From contig NC_080420.1 in NCBI RefSeq assembly GCF_029873635.1, forward strand, positions 125,158,958-125,222,957: a stretch of DNA of 64,000 nt. The letters run 5' to 3'. Source of the DNA: Malania oleifera. Taxonomy: Eukaryota > Streptophyta > Magnoliopsida > Santalales > Ximeniaceae. How positions within the stretch are numbered: position 1 is the first letter of the stretch; each line of letters opens with the position of its first letter. This document shows positions 12,401 to 22,310 of this stretch, one piece after another. The translations under genes and the position numbers were made by a program. The notes under the pieces are model-generated. The model had not been told where the DNA came from, made no database searches, and was given only the letters and a program-made list of their open reading frames with translations.

Positions 12401-13749
12401 CTGGGTTTGCACCCATGTCTATCCGTCTATGTGAGAATGATGCATCATTAATTGTGAAATATTATCATAATCCTGTAATAAAAGAACATAAAAGGAAACA
12501 CTGCAAAGAACTTGTAGCAATCAAGGAATCACAGTCCTCTTTTCTTTTTTCATTTTCTTTTCTCAACTCATACCCAGTGCTTATTTAGATGTAATCTTGT
12601 GGAAAAATCCAACACTCAACCCATCATATCGCTGCATAATCAGACAAACACGATTTTTGGAATGCTGTGTCAATGCAGTACACGGGCAAAGACAAAAGAT
12701 CTAGAACTCAAAATATCAAAAACATCCAATAGAAATAGTGGAAAGATTGCACCTAAGAGTGACACGCTAATTGAGACATCGACCATGCAGCACCTTATGT
12801 GTAATGAGGTTGACATGGGTTGGCTTTACAAGCTAATAAAAATTCAATCTACTAACCGTGCTTAGTGTAGCCATTAAAACCCTTTTTTCCTTCCCTCCCT
12901 GATTCTCCGTCTAAAACAAACTCTATCGCTGTTATTTTAAATATTTTGAATTACTACCTGCCGGTAAGGATGGGTGCATAATGTATGGCTTTTTACACCC
13001 AGCGCAATTTGTCAAGGCCCGCAATCCAAGTAGTTAACACGACAGTAAATAATGTCCAATGAACAATGATTTGGCTAAAGAAACAAAGGAAATACCTGGA
13101 GTTCGGAAAGCTCCTCGAGATACTCGGGGGGGCATATATCGGGCCTGGTGGACAAACCCTGACCTATTTTGACAAAAGTAGGCCCTAATCTCGTTAATAC
13201 TATTCTCAACTCAGCAGCCCTCGTTCTTTTATTCCGATCGAGTTCCCCGTTTCTTTGGTCCAGCAGCAGTTTGAAGGCAAAAGTACCAAGAGCAATGAAG
13301 ATTTCCAGAGTCCTCCGCAATACCTAACAATAAATTAATGAGAATCAAATAATAATGACTATAAGAGAGGCTGTCTTTTTTTTTTTTTTCAATACCTTGA
13401 GGGGGCGAGAGCCATATTTGTTGGCAAGGAGTTGGGGGCTGTAAACGGAAGCATTGGCGGCACGGACCATGGCCTTCGCTTCGGCTTGTATGTCGTCGGT
13501 ACGGTCCCTGAGTATAGGGACAGAAGAGTCGCCGTCCGGTAAAGGTATTGGATCATTGTTTCCGATGCCGCTGCTGCTGCCGCTCCCACTACTCAGCCCG
13601 GGCACTGCTCGAGGTCCTACTCTCACCTCCAGCACGGCTCGCGTTTCAATTCTAACTTTCCGTTTAAATGGATGCAGATATCTTGGGCGGGAAACCCACT
13701 TCCCCGACAGAGACGACGGAGCACAAGTCGCTGCTATTGAAGAGCTCAT
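9454..13749 (-). CDS. ABC1K: Chloroplast ABC1K (UbiB/ADCK-type) atypical kinase, 3' exon missing
   Basis: Six minus-strand exons join in frame: 13749-13396, 13323-13096, 11573-11238, 11005-10450, 10105-9919 and 9820-9454. Together they give 676 codons, and every junction has GT-AG. The first ~45 residues are Ser/Arg-rich and acid-poor, like a plastid transit peptide. Family motifs are all present: KIGQ at 170-173, the Ala-rich loop AAASLGQ from 230, catalytic Lys in VAVK at 252, QELNY, HADPHPGN with H384/D386/N391, and DFG at 404-406. Plastid ABC1K proteins sit in plastoglobules or thylakoids and affect prenyl-quinone metabolism and photo-oxidative stress responses. From memory it looks closest to the At5g24970-type member, which is less certain. 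The final ~40-residue exon expected after LLQPIIQ is absent. A LINE lies 340 bp downstream, so the gene is either split by a very long intron or truncated. Confidence 0.9.
12053..12130 (+). mobile_element. MITE-end fragment in ABC1K intron 2
   Basis: The phrase ggggccatttagttcgtgg followed by gattcccaggaac resembles the left end of the TIR element at 21005 (gggggcatttggttcgtgg ... attcccaggaat). It lies in the 1.5 kb intron between exons 2 and 3. No matching right end was found, so this is a relic. Confidence 0.4.
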
Positions 13750-13844
13750 GCCGGTGTCTCCGACTCAGCAGAGCAGATACAACGCCGCGAGTCAGGATTC
13801 GTGGCCTTGAGAAAATCTAACCTTTTGGGACTACGGTGTACGAT

Positions 13845-13872
13845 ATAATAATAATAATAATAATAATAATAA
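13845..13872. repeat. (ATA)n microsatellite
   Basis: About nine ATA/AAT units lie roughly 100 bp upstream of the ABC1K start codon, within its probable 5' UTR or core promoter. Confidence 0.9.
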
Positions 13873-14606
13873 ACAAAATTATGAACACTCCAAATAATTT
13901 AATACTGGCCACACGCACGTTGTCTCACTATTAAGTCATGATATTCACAAATTCCAAACTTTCCATTTTATAAATAAAAAATTATTATGTAAAATTATAT
14001 TAATGGATTAGTCTTTGCGAGTAAAGTATGAATTGTTCAAAAATATTTATATAAAAACATAATATCAACGAGGTTCTTTCATTATTAGTTTGGAGTCATT
14101 CATTATTACCGATCCATTGGTCTAGTTAAATAATGACATGTTGATTATAGATATATTGATGTATATGTGCATCTTCATTGTAAATATATGTTGTCATATA
14201 TAACTTGATTATATAACTTAATTGAATGGATTGAGAATTATATTTTGGCACTAGTAAAATACCGTGTGCATTACATGTGATTGATGTGAATAATAGCATA
14301 AAATATTTGTATAATTAAAAATAAAATTTAAATATATTTTAAAGATAAACTAATATTGTATTATCATAATTTACTTAGTAAATATTAAAATGTGAATACT
14401 TCGTTTAAAAATGGAAACTGAGGGCTAGTATTTAGTTATACAAACTAATGAATAATACATGGGTTAGTATTATCATATGTTCATGCCTCATGCCTCAAGC
14501 CACAAATGATCATTAATTTTCAAATATGGCAAAAAAAAGTTTTGTAGATATACGGTGAGGTATGAACTGAATCTTTGGGATCAGGAGTTCGAGCTAGACA
14601 TAAGTC
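13873..14606. other. Divergent upstream region, left part
   Basis: This is AT-rich unique sequence between ABC1K and the solo LTR. I see no ORF of note, RNA gene or transposon terminus. It presumably holds part of the ABC1K promoter. Confidence 0.5.
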
Positions 14607-14947
14607 GAAATTGTGATGACCAAAAAATATATACACGATTAAAGCACAATAATAATAAAATAATAAAAATGGTCATTAATTTAATATCAATACAGAAATA
14701 TTTTTTTTCTGTAAGATCCTTGATTTCATGTTTGATGTCTAAGAAATACCTTGTCTAAGCGAGTGCTCAGAAACCATTGCGGTTCAGTCGCTCCCTAGAG
14801 GTCGGCCTGGTCAAAATGGAATTTCATAAGATAATTAGGATAGACATTGTTGGTACACGTAAATAAGTATATATACATAAAATGGTGTTTTGACAAACAT
14901 AATTTGTACAAATACATAATAAGATGATAATAATATAGGTATCAAAT

Positions 14948-15249
14948 GTAGGGCCCACAAGACTATGTGGGGCCCACATGAGTCCCGGAGCCATAAGACA
15001 CTGTTTATATACGTAAATAAGTATATAAAATAATGTTTTGACTGATATAATTTGTAAAAATATATGATAAAATAATAATAATATAGGTATCCTATGTGGG
15101 GCCCACATAAGTCCCGAAACCGTATGGAGGTTTACACGAATCTCAAAGCTATGTAGGATGCATAAAATCATATGAGAGTTATTTAAGTTACGTAGGATCC
15201 ATTTGGGTCTCCAAGTTGTGTGGGGCCCACAAGACCATGTGGGGCCCAC
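14948..15249. promoter_or_regulatory. Cluster of GTGGGGCCCAC palindromes (TCP-type sites)
   Basis: GTGGGGCCCAC occurs exactly at 14967-14977, 15096-15106, 15220-15230 and 15239-15249, with one near copy (GTAGGGCCCAC) at 14948-14958. It matches the class I TCP transcription-factor consensus GTGGGNCCCAC. The sites lie in the U3-like part of the solo LTR, 330-640 bp upstream of its TATA box. Binding is inferred, not shown. Confidence 0.6.
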
Positions 15250-15582
15250 ATGAGTTTTTAAAATTCAAAATTAATTCTTATTCAAAAAATAAAATAAAGA
15301 AATGCTAAAAATAGTTTAAAAGTAATAACAATGATAATAATGATTAAAAATAATAATAAAATAATAAAATAATTAATTAACTAATTGATTAATTAGATAA
15401 GTAATTAATTAAAAATTTATTTAATGGGAATGGTGGCAAGCACTCTCACATGACCTTCATCCCCATCCCATACTCAACTCATACCTTACCCATCCCTTAC
15501 CCATTCTTTAATTTTTAAAAAATTATAATTTCACCCATCTCCCCACACTTTTATAAATTTCATTTCTTCCCCAAAATTTATC

Positions 15583-15590
15583 TATAAATA
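15583..15590 (+). promoter_or_regulatory. TATA box of the solo LTR
   Basis: TATAAATA lies in an otherwise C/T-rich stretch and is followed about 30 bp later by a plausible initiation region. It is oriented toward the RAD52-like gene, whose start codon is about 2.6 kb downstream. Confidence 0.5.
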
Positions 15591-17091
15591 AGAAGCTCTC
15601 AACCTTCATTTTTCACAATAATTTTTTCAATGAAGAGAAAAATTAGTGAGTGAAATAATTTGTAGTGGAGAGAAAATTTTGAGTAAGTTCTCACTCACTC
15701 ACTCTTTCCAATCTCATTTCTTAAATATAGTTATTGTGTTCGTAGCACGCGATAAAAGAAGAAGGTAAGTAAATTTTGATTATGTTAATTTTTTTTTATT
15801 TAAAATTCATACCCGAGTTTATTTTATAAGTAAATTTCAATTATGTTAATTAGTTCAACAAAATTTCCATGAGTTTATTTTTACGCGTATTTAATTATAC
15901 CAGTTTTATCTTTAATATAATTGCATCTATTTTTGAGTTAATAAATGTTCTAATCCCCTTGGGTAAATTTTCAGCATTTATTTCTATTCAAAAATAAAAT
16001 TATATATATTTTTAACACAAAAATTGTGTGGCATGAGTTTATTTTTACGTTACATTTTTTTATGAAAATATGAGTAAAGATGAGATTTTCACGATATTAT
16101 TTTAAATTGCATAAATTATAATAAGATGATTTTAAAACCCCTTATGGTAACTAAAGTTCAAAGTTACAGATGTTCGGTACCGCAGCTTAAGTTTATACGG
16201 ATCATAGTGCACCCATACTGTTTACAGAATAGTTATTTATGTTAGTAGATTTCTCCTGAGTGCACACCTGGTTCCAAACCAGGACTTAATAAGGAAAATC
16301 TCACTTAAAGTTTACGTACGTTGATTTAGTTTAGTCGGCCAGTCAGTTAAGTCAAGTTTTTGGACTGCACAACCCAGTCATGGGGGTAAACATAACTTAC
16401 GGCAAATAGGCCTAAGGGTGGTTTTTACAATATATGTTTATACATATTTAATTACGTGTACAAAATTACTGATGATTTGAAAAAAAAAGTATAAGTTTAC
16501 ATGAAAATGATCATTTTAGTGCTTAAATGACGATTTAAAAAAAACGTATAAGGAAAAGTATATGTATATTTATCATTAAATATTAATACAGTTTTAAAGT
16601 TAAAAGTTTAATTTAACAGTTATAATATATGATTATAAAATTTTACTGTTATAGTTGATGGTAAAAGTTTTATGTAGAAAATTTTAAATTTATATTTATT
16701 TTAGAGATAGTTTTGAAGTTATAATGTTAAATATTGTTTTACGAAATTTTTAAAAAACTCATTTTTGCCACACACTAATAATAATCTTATTTACTTACTG
16801 AGCGTCGTTTCACTCCAATCATATTTTCATTTCAGATAACTCTGAAGAGCATGTTGGAAATTAGGCTTAGTAAGCATGCAGGTGGGGATAGAAAAATAAA
16901 GATTTTTTATAAATATTAGTATGATACCAGATATTTATGCTTATGCAATTTTTTTTCTTTTGAAATAAATGATTGTAATATGGATAATTAGTGCTCTAAT
17001 TTAATAATAATTGAGTTTATTTGCTTCCGCTGTAAATTAATGGTAAAAAGTTAATATCTCAGGCCCCTCGGGGTTGGAGTGTTACAGAAAT

Positions 17092-17640
17092 TGTATGTGG
17101 GAATAGTGACTAATCTTGGAATTTACAAAGAGGTTATGGGCTACTACAACGTCGTTGGGATTGTGATGATTAAGGCTATTTATAATTCGATTATTTGAAC
17201 TGAACCTCCAAAAATTAAAATGAACCAATGGTTTCAGTTTGGTGTTTTGTAAACTAAAATCGACCTAAACATTTTGGTTAACCGATGGTCCGATTAACCA
17301 ACGGTTCGATTTAATTTTTTAAAGAAAAAAAGATAATTTACTTGATTTTTTATTTAGTGTGTGTATTTGCATTTTATTTATATAAAATAATCGCCCAAAA
17401 AATATTTATGCATAGTATTTTGAAATTTTAACATATATTATATATTATTAAATAATATAAGTAATACATATTACAAATAAATACATATATCAGTTCGGTT
17501 CGAGTAATCATTGGTTCACGAACATAAAAATAAAACCAAATCGATAATCGAAAATCATAAAAAAAAGGAATCGAAATTGAATCAAACAAATAAGTTAATT
17601 GAAATTTTATTTCGATTCGAATTAGATTTTTCAAATTTGG
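17092..17640. other. Upstream region with a degenerate MITE-like pattern
   Basis: Phrases such as gaaccaatggtttcagtttgg, ggttaaccgatggtccg and cagttcggttcgagtaatc repeat in both orientations, a style common in plant hAT-type MITEs. I could not fix termini or a target duplication. Confidence 0.35.
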
Positions 17641-17659
17641 AACAACTAACAACTATGTA

Positions 17660-17760
17660 CATTCTGCAGCGGGAGGAGGCTTATAGTAATGCCCGGGGTT
17701 GCTACTGTGGTCACCCTTGCCCCCTTTTTTACCAACCAAAAAAAAAAAAAAAAAAAAAAC
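17660..17760 (+). repeat. SINE-like piece with a poly-A tail
   Basis: A GC-richer segment (gcccggggttgctactgtgg) ends in a C/T-rich stretch followed by about 21 A residues at 17739-17759. The form suits a short retroposed element, but no clear box A and box B pair was identified. Confidence 0.35.
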
Positions 17761-18075
17761 TAAAAAGCTAAACCATTTATCATTCAAAATCATTTATAAA
17801 AAAATATTTTTTTTTAAATTATAAGATATTTTGAGATTATTTATTATAATATTTTTTAGATGCATAATTTTTAGAAAAATAAAAATTTTAAAAATATGTC
17901 TTCTTTCAAAAATAATTTTAAAAAATATTTTTAAAATAAATATTTATTTAAATATAAATAAAATACTATTTATTAACACAGCGGTTTAATATAAGTACTT
18001 TTTTCTTTTTTTTTCTTTCTTGTTAAAAGACGTTCCAGTCCCCGTCGGGCAGCGCTTTTGTGGCTGTCCCCTTAT

Positions 18076-18115
18076 TACACGGCCAAAAAGCCACCTACAC
18101 GGCCAAAAAGTCACC
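18076..18115 (+). repeat. Tandem 20-bp repeat upstream of the RAD52-like start codon
   Basis: Two copies of TACACGGCCAAAAAG(C/T)CACC lie end to end, with one difference. The second copy ends 53 bp before the ATG at 18169, so the repeat falls in the 5' UTR or core promoter. Confidence 0.9.
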
Positions 18116-18168
18116 TAGTTAACAGAGGTCATTTTATCCGGCAGGAGTCTCGGCGGTGGTCTTGATTG

Positions 18169-18730
18169 ATGGCCTTTCAAGACGCCAGTTTTGTGACAAA
18201 ATTCGTCTCCCCGGTGACGGAGGCTCGATTGAAGACGGCCTCAGCCTCGTCGCGATCGTCGTTCTCTTTCCCTGCCCGAGTTCGACTGACGGGGACGGGA
18301 TTAGGAGGAGGCGGATGTTTAGTCCTTCGCGTTCTTGCTGTTGTGGACCATAACAACGGCGGCGGCAGCGGCAGCGGCGTTGGCAGCGGCAGCAGCAGTA
18401 ATGGCAATGGTAAAGATGCGAAGAAAGTGGCTGCAGTGTCCAATTCCAACTACGTGGTGCCACTGGACAAGCCCTCCTCCTGCATTACCCGCCCTCTGGC
18501 CGAGATCCTCAGAGACCTTAACAAGAGGATCCCCGATAACATCAGAAGACCTCAACATTCCACCTTTATCCCCTGGTAGTGGTGCTTCCATTCCATCTCA
18601 CCCTCTTTTCCTTTAATTTATTTGATTAGAAACATATACCCACCAACACATATGCTTCATCTGATGAAAGTTTGGGTCATCTGAATGTCCAGGTACCATG
18701 CCAACCGAATGTTGAGCTTCTATGCGCCTG
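18169..18730 (+). CDS. RAD52-2: RAD52-like organellar DNA-binding protein, exons 1-2
   Basis: Exon 1 runs from ATG 18169 to 18575 (donor GTAGTG). Exon 2 is only 38 bp, 18693-18730 (acceptor TCCAG, donor GTTTGA). They join within a Trp codon to read IPWYHANRMLSFYAP. The N-terminus (MAFQ..., Ser/Arg-rich) fits a plastid or mitochondrial transit peptide. It is followed by a Gly/Ser-rich linker (about residues 62-85). The conserved block NYVVPLDKPSSCITRPLAEI with LRDLNKRIPDNI marks the plant RAD52-2/ODB2 type rather than RAD52-1. These proteins bind single-stranded DNA and promote annealing in organelle genome repair. An ATG-proximal tandem repeat lies upstream. The gene is divergent from ABC1K. 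The reading frame continues in an exon 25 kb downstream. Confidence 0.85.
18576..18692 (+). other. RAD52-like gene intron 1
   Basis: This 117-bp intron has GTAGTG at its donor and a C/T-poor acceptor ending in TCCAG. Its length is ordinary for plants and contrasts with intron 2 of the same gene. Confidence 0.8.
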
Positions 18731-18844
18731 GTTTGATTCTTTCTCCAGTTTTTTTTTTTGTTTTCTTTTGATTTGAAGTTTGCCCCTTTCAAGTTATTTT
18801 CGACCTACAACTCATTAAAGCCACCGCAGATATTTTTGATTGAA

Positions 18845-19450
18845 AAAGAAGAATAAATTTTGTTTTTAAAAGATAACAAAAGAAGAGACTTCATTTATAA
18901 GAGCAGAATTTACAGAAAGGAGAAAAAGACTTCTCTCGTCAAAATTCTGCAATAATCCAGGAAAAATAAACTTATAAAACAAAGAACTAGAAAAAGGTTA
19001 TTTCCAGAGCAGAAGATTCCTTCATTCTTGTTGAACCTCGTAAAGCCGACTCCTTTAAAGCAACCAAAATCAACGCACTGTAAAGAGACCAGGTAATGGA
19101 AATGGACCCTCTCCCACACCAGCTGCCAGTTCAATTTTTTCCCTGAAAATATTTGTGCATTATGCTCCGACCATAATCTCCACAACACTTCAAAAATGCC
19201 GCATTTTCAAAGTGCAACTTCTCCTTCCTTCTACCAAACCCCTCAAAAGAAATATACAACAATTCCTCCACTCACACCGGGCAAGCCCCACAGCACTGCA
19301 AAATTTCTGCATTTCCTAAGTGCAGCCCTCTCCTTCCTTCTACCAAACCCCTCAAAAGAAATAGACTAACAATTCTTCCACTCAGGTCGAGCAGACCCAA
19401 GATTCCCCATCATGCCAAATAATTTACTCTAGATTCTCTAAGCATAATCA
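18845..19450 (-). mobile_element. L1-like LINE 3' end (copy D1)
   Basis: The minus strand carries the extreme C-terminus of an L1-like ORF2, read as LWRLWSEHNAQIF then NWQLVWERVHFH at 19188-19100. A 3' UTR follows, ending in CTTTTGTTATC and an A-rich tail near 18860-18845. The same ending closes the LINE at 57655. A ~108-bp segment within it is duplicated in tandem (19200-19384). Confidence 0.7.
19200..19384. repeat. Tandem duplication in a LINE remnant
   Basis: The segment from gcattttcaaagtgcaactt to cctccactca recurs, slightly diverged, at 19308-19384. Both copies contain ctccttccttctaccaaacc. The period is about 108 bp. Confidence 0.8.
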
Positions 19451-19479
19451 CAGTGTAAACATAGGTGGGGTGCTGTTTT

Positions 19480-20340
19480 AGAAAGAAGAATAATATTAAT
19501 AAAGAAAGAATGTACAAGACTGAAGAACAAGAATATTCTTAGAAGCATCAAAAGGACAAAATTAAAAGCCCAAACAAATGAAAAACAGCAACACAATCAC
19601 CCTGAACATCCTGGGAAGACGATCCAAATCGTAACAGCCAGAAGCAACAGTTGAAGCCAAATAATGAATCTTATGTCAAATCAAAATCAAGAAGTTTTAT
19701 TTCCTTTGGAAATATGAGTGTTCCTTCTTATCCAAACAACCCACATCTGAAAAAGGCAAATCTTTCTTTACTCCTCTCAACCCTCAAAAAGTAGTGATCA
19801 TATATATATCCTCCTTCAATCCCGAACAAACCCAACTTTCTCCAAAAGCACAGGAGTCCGTTCCTAATTCTCTAAGAGAAGGAACAATGCGAAAACAAAT
19901 GAGAGGCATGTTCATAACTATCAAAACAAAGAACACAAACATCCAAGGAAAAAGTCGTAGAAGGCCTCCTACTTTGCAACAAACTATTAGTCTTAATTAT
20001 ATTAAGAACAACCAACCAAATAAAAGCCTTAATTTTAGTGGGAACTTTGGCCTTCCAAGACAACTCAAAGAAAGATTTGCAAGAAGATCTTTGGAAGGCT
20101 CGAACCTTCACTTTTGCACATCCTCCCTAGTGGAAGGATGACAACCCTCTCAACAATGATTGCAAGATTAACTGCCTCTTTATCATTCAGAGCTCTATGA
20201 AAATGAAAGATCCAAGAAAAAATTTCCCTATTAGAAATTAAAAAAGGAGAAACAACTCCATTGTGTAATGAAGAAAGACGTAAACATGTGGAAATGACAC
20301 TAAAGGACCCACATGGGTCTTCCTAGGAACGAATGCAAAG
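19480..20340 (-). mobile_element. L1-like LINE 3' part with zf-RVT domain (copy D2)
   Basis: At 20111-19872 the minus strand reads ELSWKAKVPTKIKAFIWLVV, and then DVCVLCFDSYEHASHLFSHC. This is the zinc-binding reverse-transcriptase-associated domain at the end of plant L1 ORF2. The 3' UTR ends near 19480 in an alternating A/T stretch typical of these elements. Everything 5' of the domain is missing or unrecognisable. Confidence 0.75.
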
Positions 20341-21265
20341 AAGTCTTATATATGCATCTCTAAGGACTCTCAAAAGAACTAAACATTGGATGAGTAAATT
20401 AAAGGAGATTTGCTACTAAGCTTTTTAGGAGCGTTTGGGACCCAAGGTTCAAAGAGTGAGTAGTTTTTCCTTCTTTAGGGGTTTCAAGAGGTCATTAGTG
20501 ATTTGGGATACTAGATTTTATCGTTAAAGGATTGTTTATTATGACCCTTTTCCCTGTTGGTCTTGCTAGAAATTAATGGTGTCGAGAAGTAGTCGTTTAC
20601 TTTTGTGAATGGTTCCCTCTCATTCATCTCAGCGTAATATTTTTTTTAAAGAGTTGGATAGTTTGTATGGACTTTGTAATCCACACTAGGTATTGGGTGG
20701 TGATTTCAGTATTAACCATATCTTGATGGAGAGATTAGGGGTTTCTAGGGTGAATGGTAGTATGAGAAGATTCGATTTTTTATTCGCGAATGTTGTCTTG
20801 GGGATGTGCCTTTAAATAATGGCTGTTTTGCTTGGGTGGCCTTGGGGGAAAAAGCTTCATCCTATATAGATAGATTCCTCTTTATGAAAGTTTGGGAAGA
20901 TTTGTTCCTTAACATTGTACAAGAGGTGTTGTTTAGGCCCATCTCCGACCATAGACCAATCCTTTTTGATTCCAATGCTGTCCAATAGGGCCTTATTCCC
21001 TTAAGGGGGCATTTGGTTCGTGGTATAAAAAATATTCCCATAGAATGACATTTCTGGGAATCTCATTCCCAGGAATAGAATGCCTACGTCATTGGAATAT
21101 TTTTGTTTGATTTGTGTTGTAAGATTCTCAAGAATGCACATAAGATTCCCATGTCAATGTTTGGTTGAACATGGGAATCCTAGTAGTCATTTCAAGAAGA
21201 TGACCATTGTACCCTTGACATGTGTATACCCAATATATGAAGAACACAAAAAATTTCCAGGAATA

Positions 21266-21677
21266 TGTTTTATGCAGGGGCGGCATCAAGTTCTGTAGCC
21301 ATGGGAGAATTTAGAAGAAATAGAAGAGTGGAAGGAAAGGGAAGGGAGGAGAGAGGAGATACCAAGGGGAACTCACGTTCAATTAACAATTCACATTCAT
21401 TAATAACTAACTTACAACATAGCTTTCACACACTATTTATAAGAAACCCTAAACATATAAAATTATACACATACCCCTAAAACTACATGAATTACAAGCA
21501 AACCCATACTTTACATAAATATTACAAACAACCCTCAAATACACATAATCCTATTCTAATTTAATACTAAAAACACATACTAAACTACTAATTTAACCCC
21601 ACAATTCCTTAACCCAACTCTTCTTAATTATTTTGCAGCAAGGTACTTCCCAAGGTCTTACTTCTTGTCCTACATCA
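21266..21677 (-). mobile_element. Incomplete copy of the TGATGTAGGA LTR family
   Basis: On the minus strand it begins TGATGTAGGA (21677) and matches the solo LTR at 7021-7498 along its length. It stops at CCTGCA (about 21272), before the terminal ~45 bases of the full copy. It lies inside the TIR element. Confidence 0.7.
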
Positions 21678-21689
21678 ATGTCTTTTATT

Positions 21690-22310
21690 AAATCCATGTC
21701 ATAAAATTTCTCAACAATTATAAAATTTAAAAAATCAACACTTAAATAGTCAAATAAATAAATAATTTGTAGTATGGTGTCTAAAAGAAAAAAGAAAACA
21801 AAAAATTCACAAGGTCACAAAATAGAACTAAACGAAATTAACTAAGAAAACTGAATTCTTCAAACTTGCTAATTCCCTTTGGCCCTTCACCTTTAGGCTT
21901 TTGCCATCATCTGAATGCACTTCATGACCTCCATTATCACTTAGCTTTAATCCATTTTATCCCAAACAATTTGTGCTTCTAACTCCTTTTGGATCTCCTC
22001 CGTTGGCATAGGCAAAAATCCATCCCAACGCTATACCATATTCGTCAACCCATCATTATCAAAAATTGAAACTCTCTCCAAAACTTCCAATAGGGATGGA
22101 TGAACATAAGATAAAATCCCTATTTCATCATAGGAGTTAGAAACATACCCGTATTGTTCTTAGATCTCATCCAACAATGATCCCCCATGACTATCAAAAT
22201 CACTATTTTCATCTCTTTTTGAATATGAAAAATCTCCCCATTTCTTTACACCGTTGCCTTTTCCAGTCACATTAGAACCTTCGACATTCTTCTCAACTTG
22301 AGGAACTTAC
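21690..22310 (-). mobile_element. LINE ORF1-region fragment
   Basis: The minus strand matches about 8690-9000 of the LINE ORF1 region, including GAGGAGATCCAAAAGGAG and TTGTTTGGGATAAAATGG in series, followed by the same T-rich 3' sequence. It is non-coding because of stops. Confidence 0.6.

Larger units (their letters stand above)
14612..17086 (+). mobile_element. Solo LTR, 2475 bp, with exact 5-bp target duplication
   Basis: It starts TGTGATGACC and ends GGAGTGTTACA. Flanking GAAAT occurs exactly at 14607-14611 and again at 17087-17091. Size and ends suit a large plant Ty3/gypsy-type LTR, though the class cannot be proven without an internal region. A TATA box (TATAAATA, 15583-15590) marks a likely U3/R promoter. 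Two imperfect copies of a ~150 bp unit (about 14850-15000 and 15001-15140) carry GTGGGGCCCAC palindromes. No primer-binding site or polypurine tract remains, so it arose by LTR-LTR recombination. It now occupies most of the intergenic space between two divergent host genes. Confidence 0.85.

Noticed and set aside
13389..13810. Alternative frames over ABC1K exon 1 (minus 66 codons, plus 118 codons)
   Set aside because: They are shadows of the real first exon, whose frame continues through five further exons.
14824..15249. 141-codon minus ORF with repeated GPT/GPH phrases
   Set aside because: It is produced by the repeated ggggcccac units of the solo LTR, has no homologue I recognise, and starts and ends inside the LTR.
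18134..18616. Several overlapping ORFs on both strands around RAD52-like exon 1
   Set aside because: They are shadows created by the GC-rich Gly/Ser-coding stretch. Only the frame from 18169 continues into the conserved NYVVPLDKPSS block and splices correctly.
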